Both the position numbers and the translations under genes were made by a program. Positions 1 through 17,200 of a DNA stretch of 64,000 nt are shown here, piece by piece. Origin of the DNA: Heterocephalus glaber (Eukaryota > Chordata > Mammalia > Rodentia > Bathyergidae); NCBI RefSeq assembly GCF_000247695.1, contig NW_004624801.1, forward strand, positions 6,144,504-6,208,503, in the 5' to 3' direction. Every line of letters starts with the position of its first letter. The first letter of the stretch is position 1. Under the pieces are notes generated by a model that ran no database searches, was not told the DNA's origin, and saw only the letters and a program-made list of their open reading frames with translations.

Positions 1-44
1 CTGCTTTCGTATCTGTGCATAATACTTCTTTTAACCTCTTCCTT

Positions 45-115
45 TTTTTTGCGCTGGTGATTGAACCCAGACCTCCTGCTGTACACTATAGCTCACGAAT
101 TTAAAAAAAAAAAAA
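45..115 (-). repeat. Old antisense ID-like SINE relic
   Basis: T-run, then GCGCTGGTGATTGAACCCAG, the reverse of the ID 3' half. Diverged. Confidence 0.4.
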
Positions 116-524
116 AAAGATAGGACTGCTTGAAAGTTATTTTTAAAATTAAATACTTTTGAGACTAGAGCAGCGGCAAAGGTTCTGTGTTTTCTATTTT
201 GATCATTCTGTTTCTCGAGATGACCACATCTTTCAGAGGAAATGAGTCAAAGCCACTCTGTCTTGCTTTTCCAGCTGAGCATGTTAAGTTTCAATGAAGT
301 AATGAATGAATTCCGCTGCACCACCCCCCAAGTCTACAACAGCAAACAGAGAGGCCTCGACCAATCAGCAGGCAGCCTAGGTTTTCAAGTTGAGTTCAAA
401 CAGACCCACAAGAGGCCAATCAGAGCGCGCGTCCCCGCCCCCAAGACCCGGCCTTGGCCAATCATGAGCCTGAATGAGCCAAAACACAGCGGCCGGCCAA
501 TGAGGGAGAGCCCCACCGCGCTGA

Positions 525-4865
<4,341 letters not shown>

Positions 4866-5600
4866 GACTGGATGCCGTCGGGCCCTGTGCTGGAGTGAGG
4901 GGGCAGTCTGGGGTTGTGGGGACACAGGAGGGCCAGGGAGGGGGCCGCAGGGGGAGGGTGAGGGGTTTCCTGAAGATCGCACTGGAAGATTTTATAAAAG
5001 AATGGGGGGGGCAGTAAACTTCGTGGGCCGCTTGGGTCCCTCAGGAGTTTTTCTTTGGGCAAGTTCTTTTCCTCTTTTTAATATATAACTATGATATATA
5101 TAAATATAACTAATGTATATGTGAGTGGGGCCGCACACCTGGGGTGCTGGGTAGAGGGGAAGGGCCAAAAGAGTCCCCTGAAGTCACCTGCGAACAGGAA
5201 GAGCCCCATTGTCCCTGCCTGGGGCTGCAGCCCTGAAGGGTTCCACGGGGCTCCCTGCCCCCAGCCTTCACTGCTGTGTCCAGGATTCTCCCCCCACTCC
5301 TTTTGCCACCCTCCATCGCTGGGTATGTCCCCTGGGTGGCCTTGTAGCTACTGTCACCCTGTCCCCAGCTGGCTGTGCACGGCTCTTAGAGAGACCTGGC
5401 TTGAGTCAGGCCAGACTCTGTGGTGGGGGGCCTCTTCCCTTGTCCAGGGTCAGAGGACATGGACCCGGTAGAGCTCACTTTCGGGTTGACTTCCTAAATC
5501 AGAATCTCATCTCACCAGGGTGAAATTTTAATTTAAAACCTTAAAAGAGACTTTTCTAACTTCCCTGGTTTGCAGTGCTTTTATTTACCTTGGTAGGGAA
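4866..5600 (+). other. UBALD2: UBALD2 3' UTR region, no canonical poly(A) signal
   Basis: Sequence after the stop is GC-rich, then has an AT-rich stretch at 5075-5120. I find no AATAAA or ATTAAA on the + strand from the stop to about 6000. Weak variants are TATAAA at 5099 and AATATA at 5103. An AT-rich segment at 5524-5550 could mark a later end. The exact 3' end is not resolved. Confidence 0.5.
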
Positions 5601-7825
5601 AGCTGAGTCTTTGAGAAAGGGTGAGTGGTGGTCTGGGTGTGCTGTGGTCAGGGGGAGGGGAGGGGACCCCATTGGCGATTTACTGAAGTGGATGTTTCTG
5701 GCCAGGGCTGTCTGTTCCAGGGAATTTGGTACTACAGGTGGAGCAGGGGCGGGTCCTGACTTGGTTGCCGTTACCCTCTTGCCTTTGTGACCCTTGTCCA
5801 CGTAGCCTGTAACAGCAAAGTCCTCAGCACTCAGCCTGGTGAGGCATTTCCATCAGCCATGGAGCCAGCTGCCCATTCTGCCTGGCGGTCTCCCATCGGT
5901 CACTGCCCAGAGGCCCTCCTGGGCATCCTGCGGCCTGCCCATCTCCACCATTCCCTCCTCAGCTTCCCTCAGAGAGGTGTGCTGCTGGCTGCTGTGTGGC
6001 CGTGACTTGAAGGTTGGCCAAGGTGGGTGACTGGCCACCTTGGGACTGCTGGAGGCCCTCAGGATGCCACCACTCAGGGCAGCCCTTTACTCTCCTGCCA
6101 GCCTGCCTCCCGCTTCTGTGGTCTGAGAGGGATGAGGGCTGTTGGGACAGAACTGGGCTAGGGGCTTGGAGGAGAGGCCCGAGGTGAAGTGAAACTTGAG
6201 GGGCCCAGGGGGCAGGCCCCCAGCTTGCTTTGAGGCTTGGTCATCTCCTCCTGCCAGCAGAGCAGAACTGAGTCCTGGCTGCCCCGTCTCCCCCGTGTGA
6301 CACATGGCTGTACTGGAAAGCTGGGTTCGTCCTTTCAGTTTTGTTTCCTGATTGGAAACCCCTGAGGCTCCTCCCAGCCTCACCCCTGCCCCTGCCCACC
6401 TGTGCTTTCCCAAGCTGGAAGGGGAAGCCCCTGGCAGGCCTGTTGGCGGTCAGGCTGTGACATCGCCAAGGGTGCAGGGACCCAGGTGCAGGCCAGTGCG
6501 GGCAGGCAGCCTGGGGTGGCTCCTGGTTCTCGGCATGGAGCAAGCCCTGGGGGAGAAGGGCTGGCCCGCCCTCCTGTCAAGCCAGTGAATTTGGCTTGTA
6601 GGCCAGGGAAACTGAGCCGACCTTCTGACATTTCACTGCCACAGTGGAGCCTGGGAGAAACAGGAGCTGAGGTGGCTGGGGTTGGCCTGGCTCTGCCGCC
6701 TGTGTACAGAGAAAAGGGCACTGGGCTGGGGGGACCGCTACCCAAGGGGCTCCTCCTCCAGTCCGGCTGCAAGCACAAGGTTACAGTATACAGCTAGGCA
6801 TGGTGTCTGCAGATCGGGGTGCTCCCTCAGGGAAACCCAACTCCACACAACCCCCTAGCCAGGCCTACTTTCACCCACACCAAGCCAAGGGCGAGAAATC
6901 TATTTCTTGGCCGTTTCCTGTTTCCTGCCACTCTTTCCTGTATGATTCTGTTCCCCCTCTTCTCACACCCCAAGGTGAGCCTCCTGCTCCAGACACCCCT
7001 TTCCCATCGGAGAGGGAGTGCTGGGAGCTGGGGGTGGGGAAAGCCCCTACTTCCACTCTGGCCACCCAGTGGGAACAGACTGGAGGCAGAAACACTTTTG
7101 ATGATTCAGGGCTTCCTGGGCTCAGGTGGGGACAGCTGTTTCTTGAGGTTCAGCTATGTGGCAGGGGTGCTGGGGGCTTTTCCTTTGCAGTCCGCTGCCC
7201 CAGCTTAGACTCAGCCCCACCTTATTCCTCTGTCACCTCAGCTGGCTGTTTGAGCACAAACTGACTTGGGACAGCATCGAATTCTGCCCTCAGGTTTGCA
7301 GCTAGTGTGCAGGTGAGCAGGACTAGAGCTGGACCTTGCACACGTGTCTACTACCCCTAGAAACCTGTACCCCATCTTCCTAGCCATTGGCATCTAGCCT
7401 GTGCCCTGAGCCTCTCTGCCAGGGCCTTAGGAGGTGGGGCCAGCACAGCGTGGCAAGAACCCTTCTCAGTGGCTACAGGTTTTGCCTTCCGGCTGGTGGC
7501 ACTGCTTTGCAGGTTGGGGAGTAGGGGACAGCAGGCAGTTCTACCCTCATCTCCAAGGTAACAGTGGGTACATGACTGCATGGGTCTCAGCCTACCCAGA
7601 GTGCCCTGGGCCAGCACCCCCCCCATTAGAGGTCAGCTGCCCTCCCCACCCTGGGGTGCAATGCCCAGCTGTCCCGAAGCCTGACACCCTTAGAAAGCCA
7701 CTTAAATCAGTTGAGCCTGTGGGAACGGAGATGTAACTTTCAGACTACAAACCAGACCTGCTCTCAGCAGAGCTGGGGGAGCCCCGGAGGCCTCCCACAG
7801 TCTTCCTGAGACAGGGCCAAAAAGG
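5601..7825. other. Convergent intergenic region between UBALD2 and QRICH2
   Basis: About 2.2 kb of GC-rich unique sequence. It has no convincing exon, RNA gene or young SINE. Long open frames here lack splice context and recognisable protein content. Confidence 0.6.
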
Positions 7826-8036
7826 AACCTCTAGCCAGGTGTGGCCCTTGCCTGCACTCTGGGAGGCTGAGGCAGGAGGGTTAAAAGTTTGAACCCAGCC
7901 TGGGCGACTTAGTGACTTAGCAAGACCCTGCCTGGAAATTTAAAAAATTGTACATAAATAAAGGGCTGGGTATGTAGCTCAGTGCAAAGGCGCTTGGTTC
8001 AATCCCCACTACTGGAAAGACCAAAAAAAAAGCAAG
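7826..8036 (+). repeat. B1+ID composite SINE at QRICH2 poly(A) site
   Basis: Left half is B1-like (CTCTGGGAGGCTGAGGCAGG). Right half is ID-like (GGGCTGGGTATGTAGCTCAG), ending in an A-run. It abuts the inferred QRICH2 cleavage site. Confidence 0.85.
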
Positions 8037-8066
8037 CCCAACACCACCTCTTTCCCAGACTTTATT
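8036..8066 (-). terminator. QRICH2: QRICH2 poly(A) signal overlapping the stop codon
   Basis: On the - strand, stop TAA (8068-8066) shares its last A with AATAAA (8066-8061). Cleavage would normally fall 10-30 nt further, about 8031-8051, leaving a 3' UTR of only a few tens of bases. A B1/ID composite SINE begins right there. Confidence 0.75.
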
Positions 8067-8265
8067 TAGACCTCTGTTCCTTGTGCTGTGGTGGATCTTG
8101 GGCCCCTGGTGGGCTCCTTGAGCCCCTCCCCGGGAGGCATATCCATGTTTACCTCCAGCCCTGGGAGGCTGCCCTGCAGGTTGGGGCTGGGTGGGTGGGC
8201 CATATCGGACTGGGCCAGACGGCCCACGGAGGAGACAGGTCTGCCTTGTCGGTACTGTGAAGAAA
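8066..8265 (-). CDS. QRICH2: QRICH2 exon 20, terminal (aa 1639-1704, stop)
   Basis: Acceptor CTGCAG|TTT in phase 1, then SSQYRQGRPVSSVGRLAQSD and on to EPTRGPRSTTAQGTEV with stop TAA at 8068-8066. The frame is open throughout and the tail resembles the human C-terminus as I recall it. Confidence 0.85.
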
Positions 8266-11200
8266 CTGCAGGACAGGAGGTCCGGGTTACTCTCCCTCAC
8301 TCCTGGTGCCCACAAGGACCTGAAGCCCAGGGAGGTGGGAGCAGCCTTCAGCCAGGCTGAGGGACGGGTATTCAGTGCAAGTGTGTGTATGAGCGCCTGA
8401 GGACACAGGCCTTCGTAGTCCTTGTGAGTGACGAGTGAGTAGACACGCCCTACTGCAGGGGCCGGGAGCCACTTTGGTGCTGTTGCGCTGACACATGGGG
8501 ACTGTTTAGGCAACACTGACACACAGAGGCCCAGAGAGTTTTCCTAAGACTCCCATCCTCCTCTCTCCTGCTTCTATATCTGAGGTGCCCTTGGAGTAGA
8601 CTTAGTGGGATGCCAGGAGATGAAGCGAGGTACCCCCAAGAAAATCACTGAAACTTCTCCCGCAGCCCGTTCTCCATGGTTACCAGCCCTGGCTGTGAGG
8701 CCCGACAGTTTGGCTTTGAATTCCAGCCAGCTCTACCACTTCCTAGCTGTGTGTCCTTGTGCAAGTACCTCAGCCTCTCTCAGCTTTGGTTTTCTCGGCT
8801 GTAACTAGGGCTCACAGTGGTTCATATCTCCTGACGCTGGCATGTGGATTAAAAGTGGTTTAACTATAAAGCTGTGGAACAGCACCCGGGCAGTAGAAGC
8901 CCTTGGTGAAGGCGAGGCACCATCGTCACCATGACGACGTGCCGGTTCCTCTTCTTCCCTCCTTAGCCACAGGCTCTCTCTGGACATGAGTGGAAGGATG
9001 TCACAGCACAGCCAGCTTGGCTCTTAACCAGGGGGCCCAGGGGTTCTGACCCTCCTGCATGCATCCACAAGGTGCCATGGATGCGTGACTTTTTTTTTTT
9101 TTTTTTTTAGTTCTGGGGAATCAAACTGACCTTGCACTTTCGAGGCAGGCAGCGGAACCACTGAGCTAAATCCCTGACAATGCGTGACTTTTTTGCAGGT
9201 CTGCACCTGTGTTTGATTCGCCCTGGTGCCCAGACTGAGAAGCACTAACCCTGTACCCTCCTGAGGACAGATAGGGACCCTGGGGTCTGCAGAGGGGAGA
9301 GACTTGCTTAGTCACTTGGTAGTGATCCAGCCTCCAGGCCCTTGTGTGGTCAGAGGCTCAGGGGAGACCAGAGACTCTGGGGACTTTCCAGGCCTGGGGT
9401 GGGGAGGGGGTCCTCCAGGACAGGGTCAGAATGAGGGGTCCCCAGGACCTGGCCAGGTCTCATGCCCACAGCATTCAGACCAAGTTCCTGAGCACTGGCT
9501 CCAGGAGAGTGGACACGTGTGAGCAGGGAAGGACTTGGGCCTGGAGCCCGAGACCTGGGTGCAACCTCATCCTAAGTCCTCTTGTGTGAAATGGGACAGC
9601 AGCAGTAGCCACCCCACAGATCTGACCCTCAGTAGCTGGATTTTCCCTCTTGCCCCTCAGTCCCATTTTGGCTCCAAAGGAATAAATCAGCATGGGCTGG
9701 AAAGGGGGCTGTGGGGCAGGAAGGAGACGCCTGGGCACAGTGCCCAGGCTGTGCAGAGGAGCCCTCCATCCAGGAGGAAGCTGCCTGAGTTGTTGCCAGC
9801 CAATATCTGAGCACTCTGAGGCCGAGAGAGCAGCTGGCTGGTGTCCCTGAGGGACTGCTTGGGCTTGTGTTTCGTCATCCCTGAGGCTGAGGAGGAGACC
9901 AGTGGGCAGAGTCAGTTGTGAGACACCCAACGGAGAACTCTGGGGACCCACTGGGATAGAGCAGACAGGGCTGCCAGTCTGAATTTGTACGTTTGCCTGT
10001 CTGAGCCCTTCATTCATTCACACATGTCTACCCCACATCACCGTCATCTGTTGTTCTTCCATCCACCGGCTCACTCAGGTATTCCCTGAGGACCTGGGTA
10101 TGTGAGCTGTGAGCCAGGCGCTGGGCGAGCCTAGGACGGGAGGCAGTGGGGAAGCTGCGTGCAAGGTTGTGAGGCATGATGGGAAGTGCCGAGCAGCACG
10201 CAGCCTTCAGGAATGGATGGAGGGAGAGCTGGGAGTGGGCATTCAGGGCATGGGAGATCAGGGGGTGGGGGCTCAAGTGCGGCGTTTTGCTGAGCTTTGA
10301 AGAAGGGGAGGTAGAGGCTGTCTGGGATGATGCTGTGAATGGAGGCCAGGGAAAGTGGCAGCAGTGGCTTGAGGATGGAGGCTGGCAAGAAAAGATGGGG
10401 CTGCCACATGCCAGGTGATCAGCTGAGGCTGGACAGCCATCCTGTCCCGGAAAACACTGACCTGGGGGCCTCTGGAGACATGTGAACATTTTGGGGCAGG
10501 GAATAGGGAAGGGCATGACCTATGAAGAAGCAGATGTCCCTGGGAACCCACCAAAGGACTCTGGAGGGCCTCTGGGCTGTGTGAGTACTCACTGTCTTTG
10601 GTCAGGATGCCTGGCAGCCTCGTATCCATCCGTCCCTTGTAAATATGTCCATCCAGGCCCAGGAGATCCACCTCGGCATGCTGTGGAGGTGGGGTGCGAC
10701 CATTACCTCGGCAGTGCCCAGAGCCTTTCCTCTGGTGCTGCCTCCAGGAAAGCAGGGTGCAGGGCGCTCTTGACTCCTACTCCCAGCACCCAATGGTGCT
10801 CAGAGCCTACCCTCCCAGGCACTGTGGGCCACACAAGGTGGCGGGCAGGGGTCGTTCTGAGTGCCTGGGGTGGGAGGCAGTGTGGCTGCTGCTGGCCAGG
10901 TGGCTGGGATTTCATTCTTCTTCCCGAGAGGGTGAGAGGCTGGGGCCTGAAACTGGGGGTGGTTGAGAAACTGCCTCAAGGCAGAGGGCTGGATGAGGTG
11001 ATTTCTGGTGGTTTTTCCAGAAAGACTCGGAATCTGGAGCATGTTGGGGCCTCCTCCCTGACCTTCATGGCAATCCGGATCTCCTCGGGGGCGTACAAGG
11101 CCTGGGACGGGTGCTGCAGGCGGTTGCGGCGGTAGGGGTAGGTGACAGTGTGGCTGCCCCCGCAGCGCCGGGCCATGGTTGAGCAGGTGTGATCCGCAGA

Positions 11201-14200
11201 GTTGGGCCCCCTGGGATGCAGACAGCATGGGGTCACTGGGGCGTGCCTCGGGCGGGGCCATCCAGACAGAAGTGGACGGCTCTCCGGGGGTCTCCAGGAG
11301 TCAGGCAGGAACAGGGGACCCGGGGACTGTAGGTGGGTGAGCAGAGCAGCCTCGAGGCTGCCACTGGAGGATCACACACACACACACACACACACACCTG
11401 CACACATGCTCCACACACGTGTGCACACACATAGGGTGAGGCCGTCGCTTACCGTTTGTAGCAGGGGGAGCTGAGGCAGTGGGCCTGCAGCAGCTGTCGG
11501 ATCATCTGGCTGCTGGTCTTCACCGAGCCTCCAAAGTGAATCTGTACCTTCTCGATGTCCCACAGCATCTTGGAGTGCATGGTGCGCAAACGCCCGACAC
11601 TCTGCTCCATCGCTGACTGGTCACCCCGAGGGAGGAAAGTGCTGCCCAGCTTGAGGCTTAGGTCCGGGGCACAGAGGGAGGTCAGTCCAGCGGCAGACAG
11701 ACCCTGAGGCACTCACTCCCTTCCCTGGGATAAGTGGGCCTGGGCCTCTGGCCCTCAGTGGGACTGTGTGTGGGCGAAGCCAGTATGGGAAGGTTAGAAG
11801 TCCTGGGCTGGTGGCCTAGGGCTGGGAGTCCCTGGGCAGCTCTGCCCCAGGGGAAAAGCCCTTTCCAAGTCACCCCTGCTGGGCCAGACTTGCCAGGAAA
11901 GGTTTTTCTAAGGGGCCAAAGTACAGATGAAGGGGGCACGAGCTGTGGTCAGTCCCAGCTTCCGAATGTCATCACACACCTGGCCCTATGCACTTGGAAG
12001 CCCTGGGGTCCCAAAGAGCCGTACTCTACTGTGAACCACAGCCTTGGGGGCTGGGGGAACCAGAGGAGGGCAGGAGCTGGAAGGACCCTGAGGTGTGTCA
12101 CTACCAAGCTCGCTCATGGAACCCACCCTCTGGCTGAGTGATGCCCATACCTCCCTTTCCAGGCCCAGGGTTGCTGAGAGGAGGTAAAAAGACCTGGGAG
12201 ATAATCTGTCTAGGGGCCCCCAGCCTAAGGAGGAGGCTCTATCCAGGGTGCCTCCCCCCGCCCCGGGCTGTCTCTGCTCCACCCTCCCACCCACAGCTTT
12301 GCCCATGGTGCCACTGTCCCTTACTTGCGGCTCTGCTGTCGGACCTGCTCCAGCTCAAACACCGTATAGGGGCGGATGGACCGGTGCCCAGGCAGGGCGT
12401 GACCCACAGGGGTCACCGGGATGATTCTAGACAGGGACACAGAGAGAAGGGGAGGGTCAGAATGTGAGAATTCCTGTCACCCAGATCATCCGCCACCCAC
12501 ACTCGTGTTCCACCTGCCTGCAAGGCCCACCTGGGACAGAGCGGGGGAGAGAAGGGAGGGAGAGGGACAGAGGCGGGGCAGGAGAGGATGGATGAGATGC
12601 ACCGGGCAAGGCAGGGGCACTCACCGTCCGGTCACAGGGGTCTCCAAAGGACGGTCGCAGGAGAGGCAGTGGAAGTGAGCCAAGAGCTGCCTGCAGGAAT
12701 GGATGCACCGAGGTGAGAGGCTGGAAGACTGCAAGTTTGGCCCACCTGGGTGGCAAATCTGAGCCCTGTGTCCTTGAAACTCACCTGCTCCCAGACATGA
12801 CCTAACCCAAAGCTGGCAGGGTTCCCAGGGCCCCAAAGGTGCCTTGTCTAGGCCTTGGGGGCCCCCTGGTGGCCAAGAGTGGAAATCCTGGGCCTCAAGC
12901 CCAGGGCAGGCCAGGTCCCCCAAGGAGCTGTCTCTGCTCTAGGACTGCAGCGCCCTCCGCTCCCTTTCTCCACTGTCATCTGAAGGGGCTTGAGCTACAG
13001 AAGTTCTTCCAGCTCTAAACTCTGCCCTCCAATTGTAGGACAGTCCGAGGTGGCACCAGCTGTGCACTGGCAGGAGCTGCTTTTGGGAGCGCCCCAGCCT
13101 CCCTCCTGCCTCCCAGCACAGCGTGGCAGCCTCCTGTGGTCTTCCAGTCCTCCTCACCTCCGCATGGCGGCTGCCTCATCTGCCTGGTAGAGGGGAGAGC
13201 GCTCTTTGAGCTGTTCCCGAAGTGACTTCCATCGATCCTCCAGCGCCTGCTTCACTGGGTCCAGCTCCAGGCGGTCCAGCTGTGGGTGGGCACAGGCAAG
13301 CGCCAGGGTAGCAGGTGGGGTCTGGCAGGGCCCTAGCAGTGGAGACTGGCCCTGCCCAGGCTGCCCTCACCTTCATGTCCATCTCTGCCAGGAGCTTGTC
13401 CAGCAACTTCTGCCAGTCCTGCTCCTGCCCACTCATCTTGGCCATGAGCTCCTGCATCATGTGGTTCAGCTGCTCCGTGGTAGCATCCAACTGGACCCGG
13501 CTCACCTTGGACGCTAGGGCGCTCTTGTCAGCTTTCTGCCCGGAGAAGGGGTGGGGAGGCCCCGCAGGAGAGAGCCATGGCAGGGTCCCTTCCCCCCAGG
13601 CGTCAATCCCTGTTGCCCAGCAGCTTTTCAAGAGCCTGCATCCTCCACTCCCAGCTCCCTGCCCTTCTCTGGCCAGCCAGATCTCCAGGACAGGGTGGCT
13701 CCCAGCTGGCAACTCACTACTTCAATCTCCATCTGCAGGTGCTTCCTGTTGGCCTTTTCCTTCTCCAGTTTCTCCAGGCGCTGGTACAGCACCTGGGGCC
13801 CAAGCAAGCAGTGCATGAAGAGCCCCCAGCTGGGCGGCAGGGGTGGGTGGGCCAACCTTCAGCCCAGCCTGGACCACTCACATCAATGTCTTTCTGCTTC
13901 TGCCAGTGGTCCTCGATGAGGTTGCTGGTGGTGATGTTGAGCTTCTCACAGTCGCCCTGCACCTGCAGGATGGCGCTCTGCACGTGGCCCAGCAGCTCCT
14001 CATCCTGGCTCAGAAGGGACAGGGAAGGCACTGTGAGGCTGCTGGGGTGACCACTAGGCGCCCCCCTAATGAGTTGGTCCTTAAAGCACTGCCCAACAGG
14101 GAAGTGCACTTCAGACCCCTCCCTCAGTGCCTCAGTGGCACTCACAGTTTCCCATTAAAAGTTGTATCCCCAGTAGGATGGGAGTGTCAATCCCCCACGT

Positions 14201-17200
14201 CCTTCTGGGCTGGCCTCAAGGATCCTGTGGCCTCTGAGAATTGAGGTGTGGGCTATCATCTCCCCACCTTCCCTGAGTCAGATCTGAATTCAAGTCCAGG
14301 AGGCAGGACCCAAGGATTGTGGCTTTCCCCTCCCCCACTGGCAAGCCTGCTCTTTGGAGGGAATCCGGAAGGGGTTGGGAAGACTGGTGTGGCCAGGTGA
14401 GTCCGTGACTCCTGCAACTGTGCCTAAGTCCCTGTGTCATGTGGCACCCGCCCACCCACCTACCGGGCCAGCTCTTCCCACAGTTTCCTGTGGCCAGAGC
14501 TACTTCTGCTGCTACCCTTGCTGTGGAAGGATTGGGGACTTTGTTTTGTTCTGTTGTTTTTTGAGACAGGGTCTTACTATATGTAGTTCATGCTGCCCTT
14601 GAACGCACTATGTACCCCAGGCTGGCTGTGAACTCCTAGTGATCCTCCTGCCTCAGCCTCCTGAGTGCTGGGACTACAGGTGTGTGCCACCAGGCCTGGC
14701 AAGGACCAGGGATTTTGGTGGGATCTGGCTAAAGGGCACCACAATGAGAAACTGACCAGCAAGACCAAAGACCTCGGGGTGGGGAGGGAAGAGCGCAGTC
14801 AGCCACCACCTCCCCTGGGGACTGTCTGGCTGCCCCAGGAGGGAGGGGAGTGCAGCCCCACCTGGCTCTGAAGCTTGGCCTTCCTGGAGGGCCGGGAGGC
14901 AGCCAGGTTGCTGACCATTTCCTGCAGCTGCTCATAGCGCTGCACCAGTGTGCTGACCTGGTGGCTCAGGTCCAAGCTGCAGGCTGGGCAGGTGGCCTCG
15001 GGGTGAATCTGGCTGGGTGCCAAGATGGTCAGGGGCTTGTGTGGGGTGATGCTCAGGGACAGCAGTGTGGAGGAGGAGGCCAGCATGCTCTCCATGATCG
15101 TCCTGAGCTTGTCTAACTGTGAGCAGGAGAGATGCAGGGGCCAGGGCTGTGGGTAGGTCACAGCCCTGTGCTGTCCACGCCAGCCTATAAACACTCAGGC
15201 TCTGCTCAAGCACTGGGATGTGAACGGTGGACTTGTACACGCTCTGTCCACAAGCATGTGCATAACCAGCAGTGTGACCAAGGGATCTGACAACCACACT
15301 GTACTTCAGGGGTCTCTCCAGGCCTGAGGGGTGCAAGCCTGCCCCTCAGAGAGCGGCTCAGTCTGGCTCTCCTGCTCTCCTCTGCATCCCAGTTCGAGCG
15401 AGCTGTTGCTCAGGATCGATCCCAGTTGCTGGCTCAACAGCAACCAACCCGGACCTGCTTCTTGGCTTGAGAGGAGTGTAGCTGACCCGCACCCACTTGT
15501 CTTGGTCTGGGTAATGAAGCTGAAAGCCTCCACACAGCCACCTGGGGTCAGGTGTGCGAGACAGGCAAGCTGATTGGGGGTGGGATGGCAGAGAGGTATG
15601 AGAGGCTGCGAGGGACAACGTAGAAAGGGACACAGATGTGCACAAAACCGGGCCACAGGAAGATGGAGGGAGTGGCTGTGGTCTGGGGCGGGCCTGAGGT
15701 GCAACAGTCCTCAGTACTGCAAAAGAAAGAAGGAAGGAGGGGGAAAGGAAGGAACGGGAAAAGAAAGGAAATGAAATAACTGATACATGCTAAAACATGC
15801 CTGGACCTGAAAACATTACTAAGTGAAAGAAGCCAGAGGCAAAAGGCCACATATCACAAGACTTCATTTCCATCAGATAAATGTCCAGGAGGGGCAAATA
15901 CGTAGAGACAGACGAGGATGAGTGGTTGTCAGGAGCTGAGGCTCGGGGCTGGGGATTTAGCTCAGTGGTTCTGGTGCCTGCCTCACAAGTGCAAGGTCCC
16001 GAGTTCCATCCTCGGTACCAAAAAAAAAAAAAAAAAGGAGCTGAGGCTGGCCTGTGTGTCTAGGGGAAGGATGGAGGGAGAGCCACTGCTAAGAGGTACA
16101 GGCCTTCTTCCGTGGGGATGAGACGCCTTAGAATTACAGCGTGGTCATGGTTATACAGCTTTGTGAGTGCACTAAAAATGCCTTCATCATTTCCAAAAAG
16201 GGCACGATGTGTAAGTGATGTAACGAAACAGATTCAGAGGGAGGTGCCCAGGCCTCAGTACCCTTTGCCCTTGGCCTCAGAGCCGGCCTGGCATCTGGAG
16301 GGCCTGAGCCTTACTCACAGTTACTCACCCATGGGGGCCTGGTCTCTGAGCAGAGAGAGGCCCTGCTCACTACCTGCAGCCAACCCATGGAATCCTCACC
16401 TGATCCTGAAGGTACAGGGAGGCTTCAGCCACCGAATTCTCCATGGCGGCCTTGCCTTGCTCTTGACTGTCCCTCAGATCAGCCAGCTCCTTCTCAATGT
16501 CAGTCACGGTGATTCTGTGATGCAAGAGAGACTGCCTGGCTCTGGTCACTGCCAGCCCAGAGACCCAAGCTGGTGGTGCAGACCCCTAGCTGTGGGGGGT
16601 ACAGGACAATGATGGGGCTCACCACCCCTGGCAGCCCTGTCTTGGGAGTCCTGGGCCCTGCTCCTGTTCCAAAAGGGGCACACAGTGTGCTGCCCCGAGG
16701 CTGCTAGACAGTGGGACAGGGCCCTGCACAGCAGGGGCTCATGCGGGTGGCCTTGTCTGCCTCAAACTGGGGACAGTGTAAGGAGTAGCTTGCCCCTTCA
16801 GCCCCAGTACTGAGTTGGTGTAGGAGAACTTCTACCAGTTCCCCGAATGAGATGTGGGCAACCTGAAGAGCAAGTACAATCCAGGTCGCAGGCAGAGGTC
16901 AGTTCAGGGCACGAGGAAACCGAAGGGTGCCACCACCTCCCAGCCTGAGAGGGTGTCGCCAGTCTGGCAGCTGCACCGGGTGGGACGTGTCACCTGAGGA
17001 GGCCTAGCTGCAGGGCTAGCTGACCAGCCTTCAGCTCCTCGCCTGCTACCTGCTCGCCGTCGCCCTCCAGGAGCCTTTGGACCTTTTCCACCTGCAAGCC
17101 CAGTGGAAGAGGAGAATCAGGCAAGCCCGAGTCCCCACTCCCTGGCTGTAGCCCTGTAGCCCAAATGAGCCCCTCTCCCGTTCTCTAACCCCTACCCAAC

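Noticed and set aside
7917..8522. 201-codon - strand frame across QRICH2 exon 20
   Set aside because: Reads a different phase from the exon and runs into the SINE; the +1 frame is the one that joins exon 19 and carries the known tail.
15946..16037. tRNA genes (A and B box sequences recur)
   Set aside because: They are tRNA-derived ID SINEs with A-tails and target duplications, without a cloverleaf 3' half.
17040..17050. Donor at 17049 for QRICH2 exon 7
   Set aside because: Would force exon 8 into a frame with an early stop; the donor at 16993 restores the frame.
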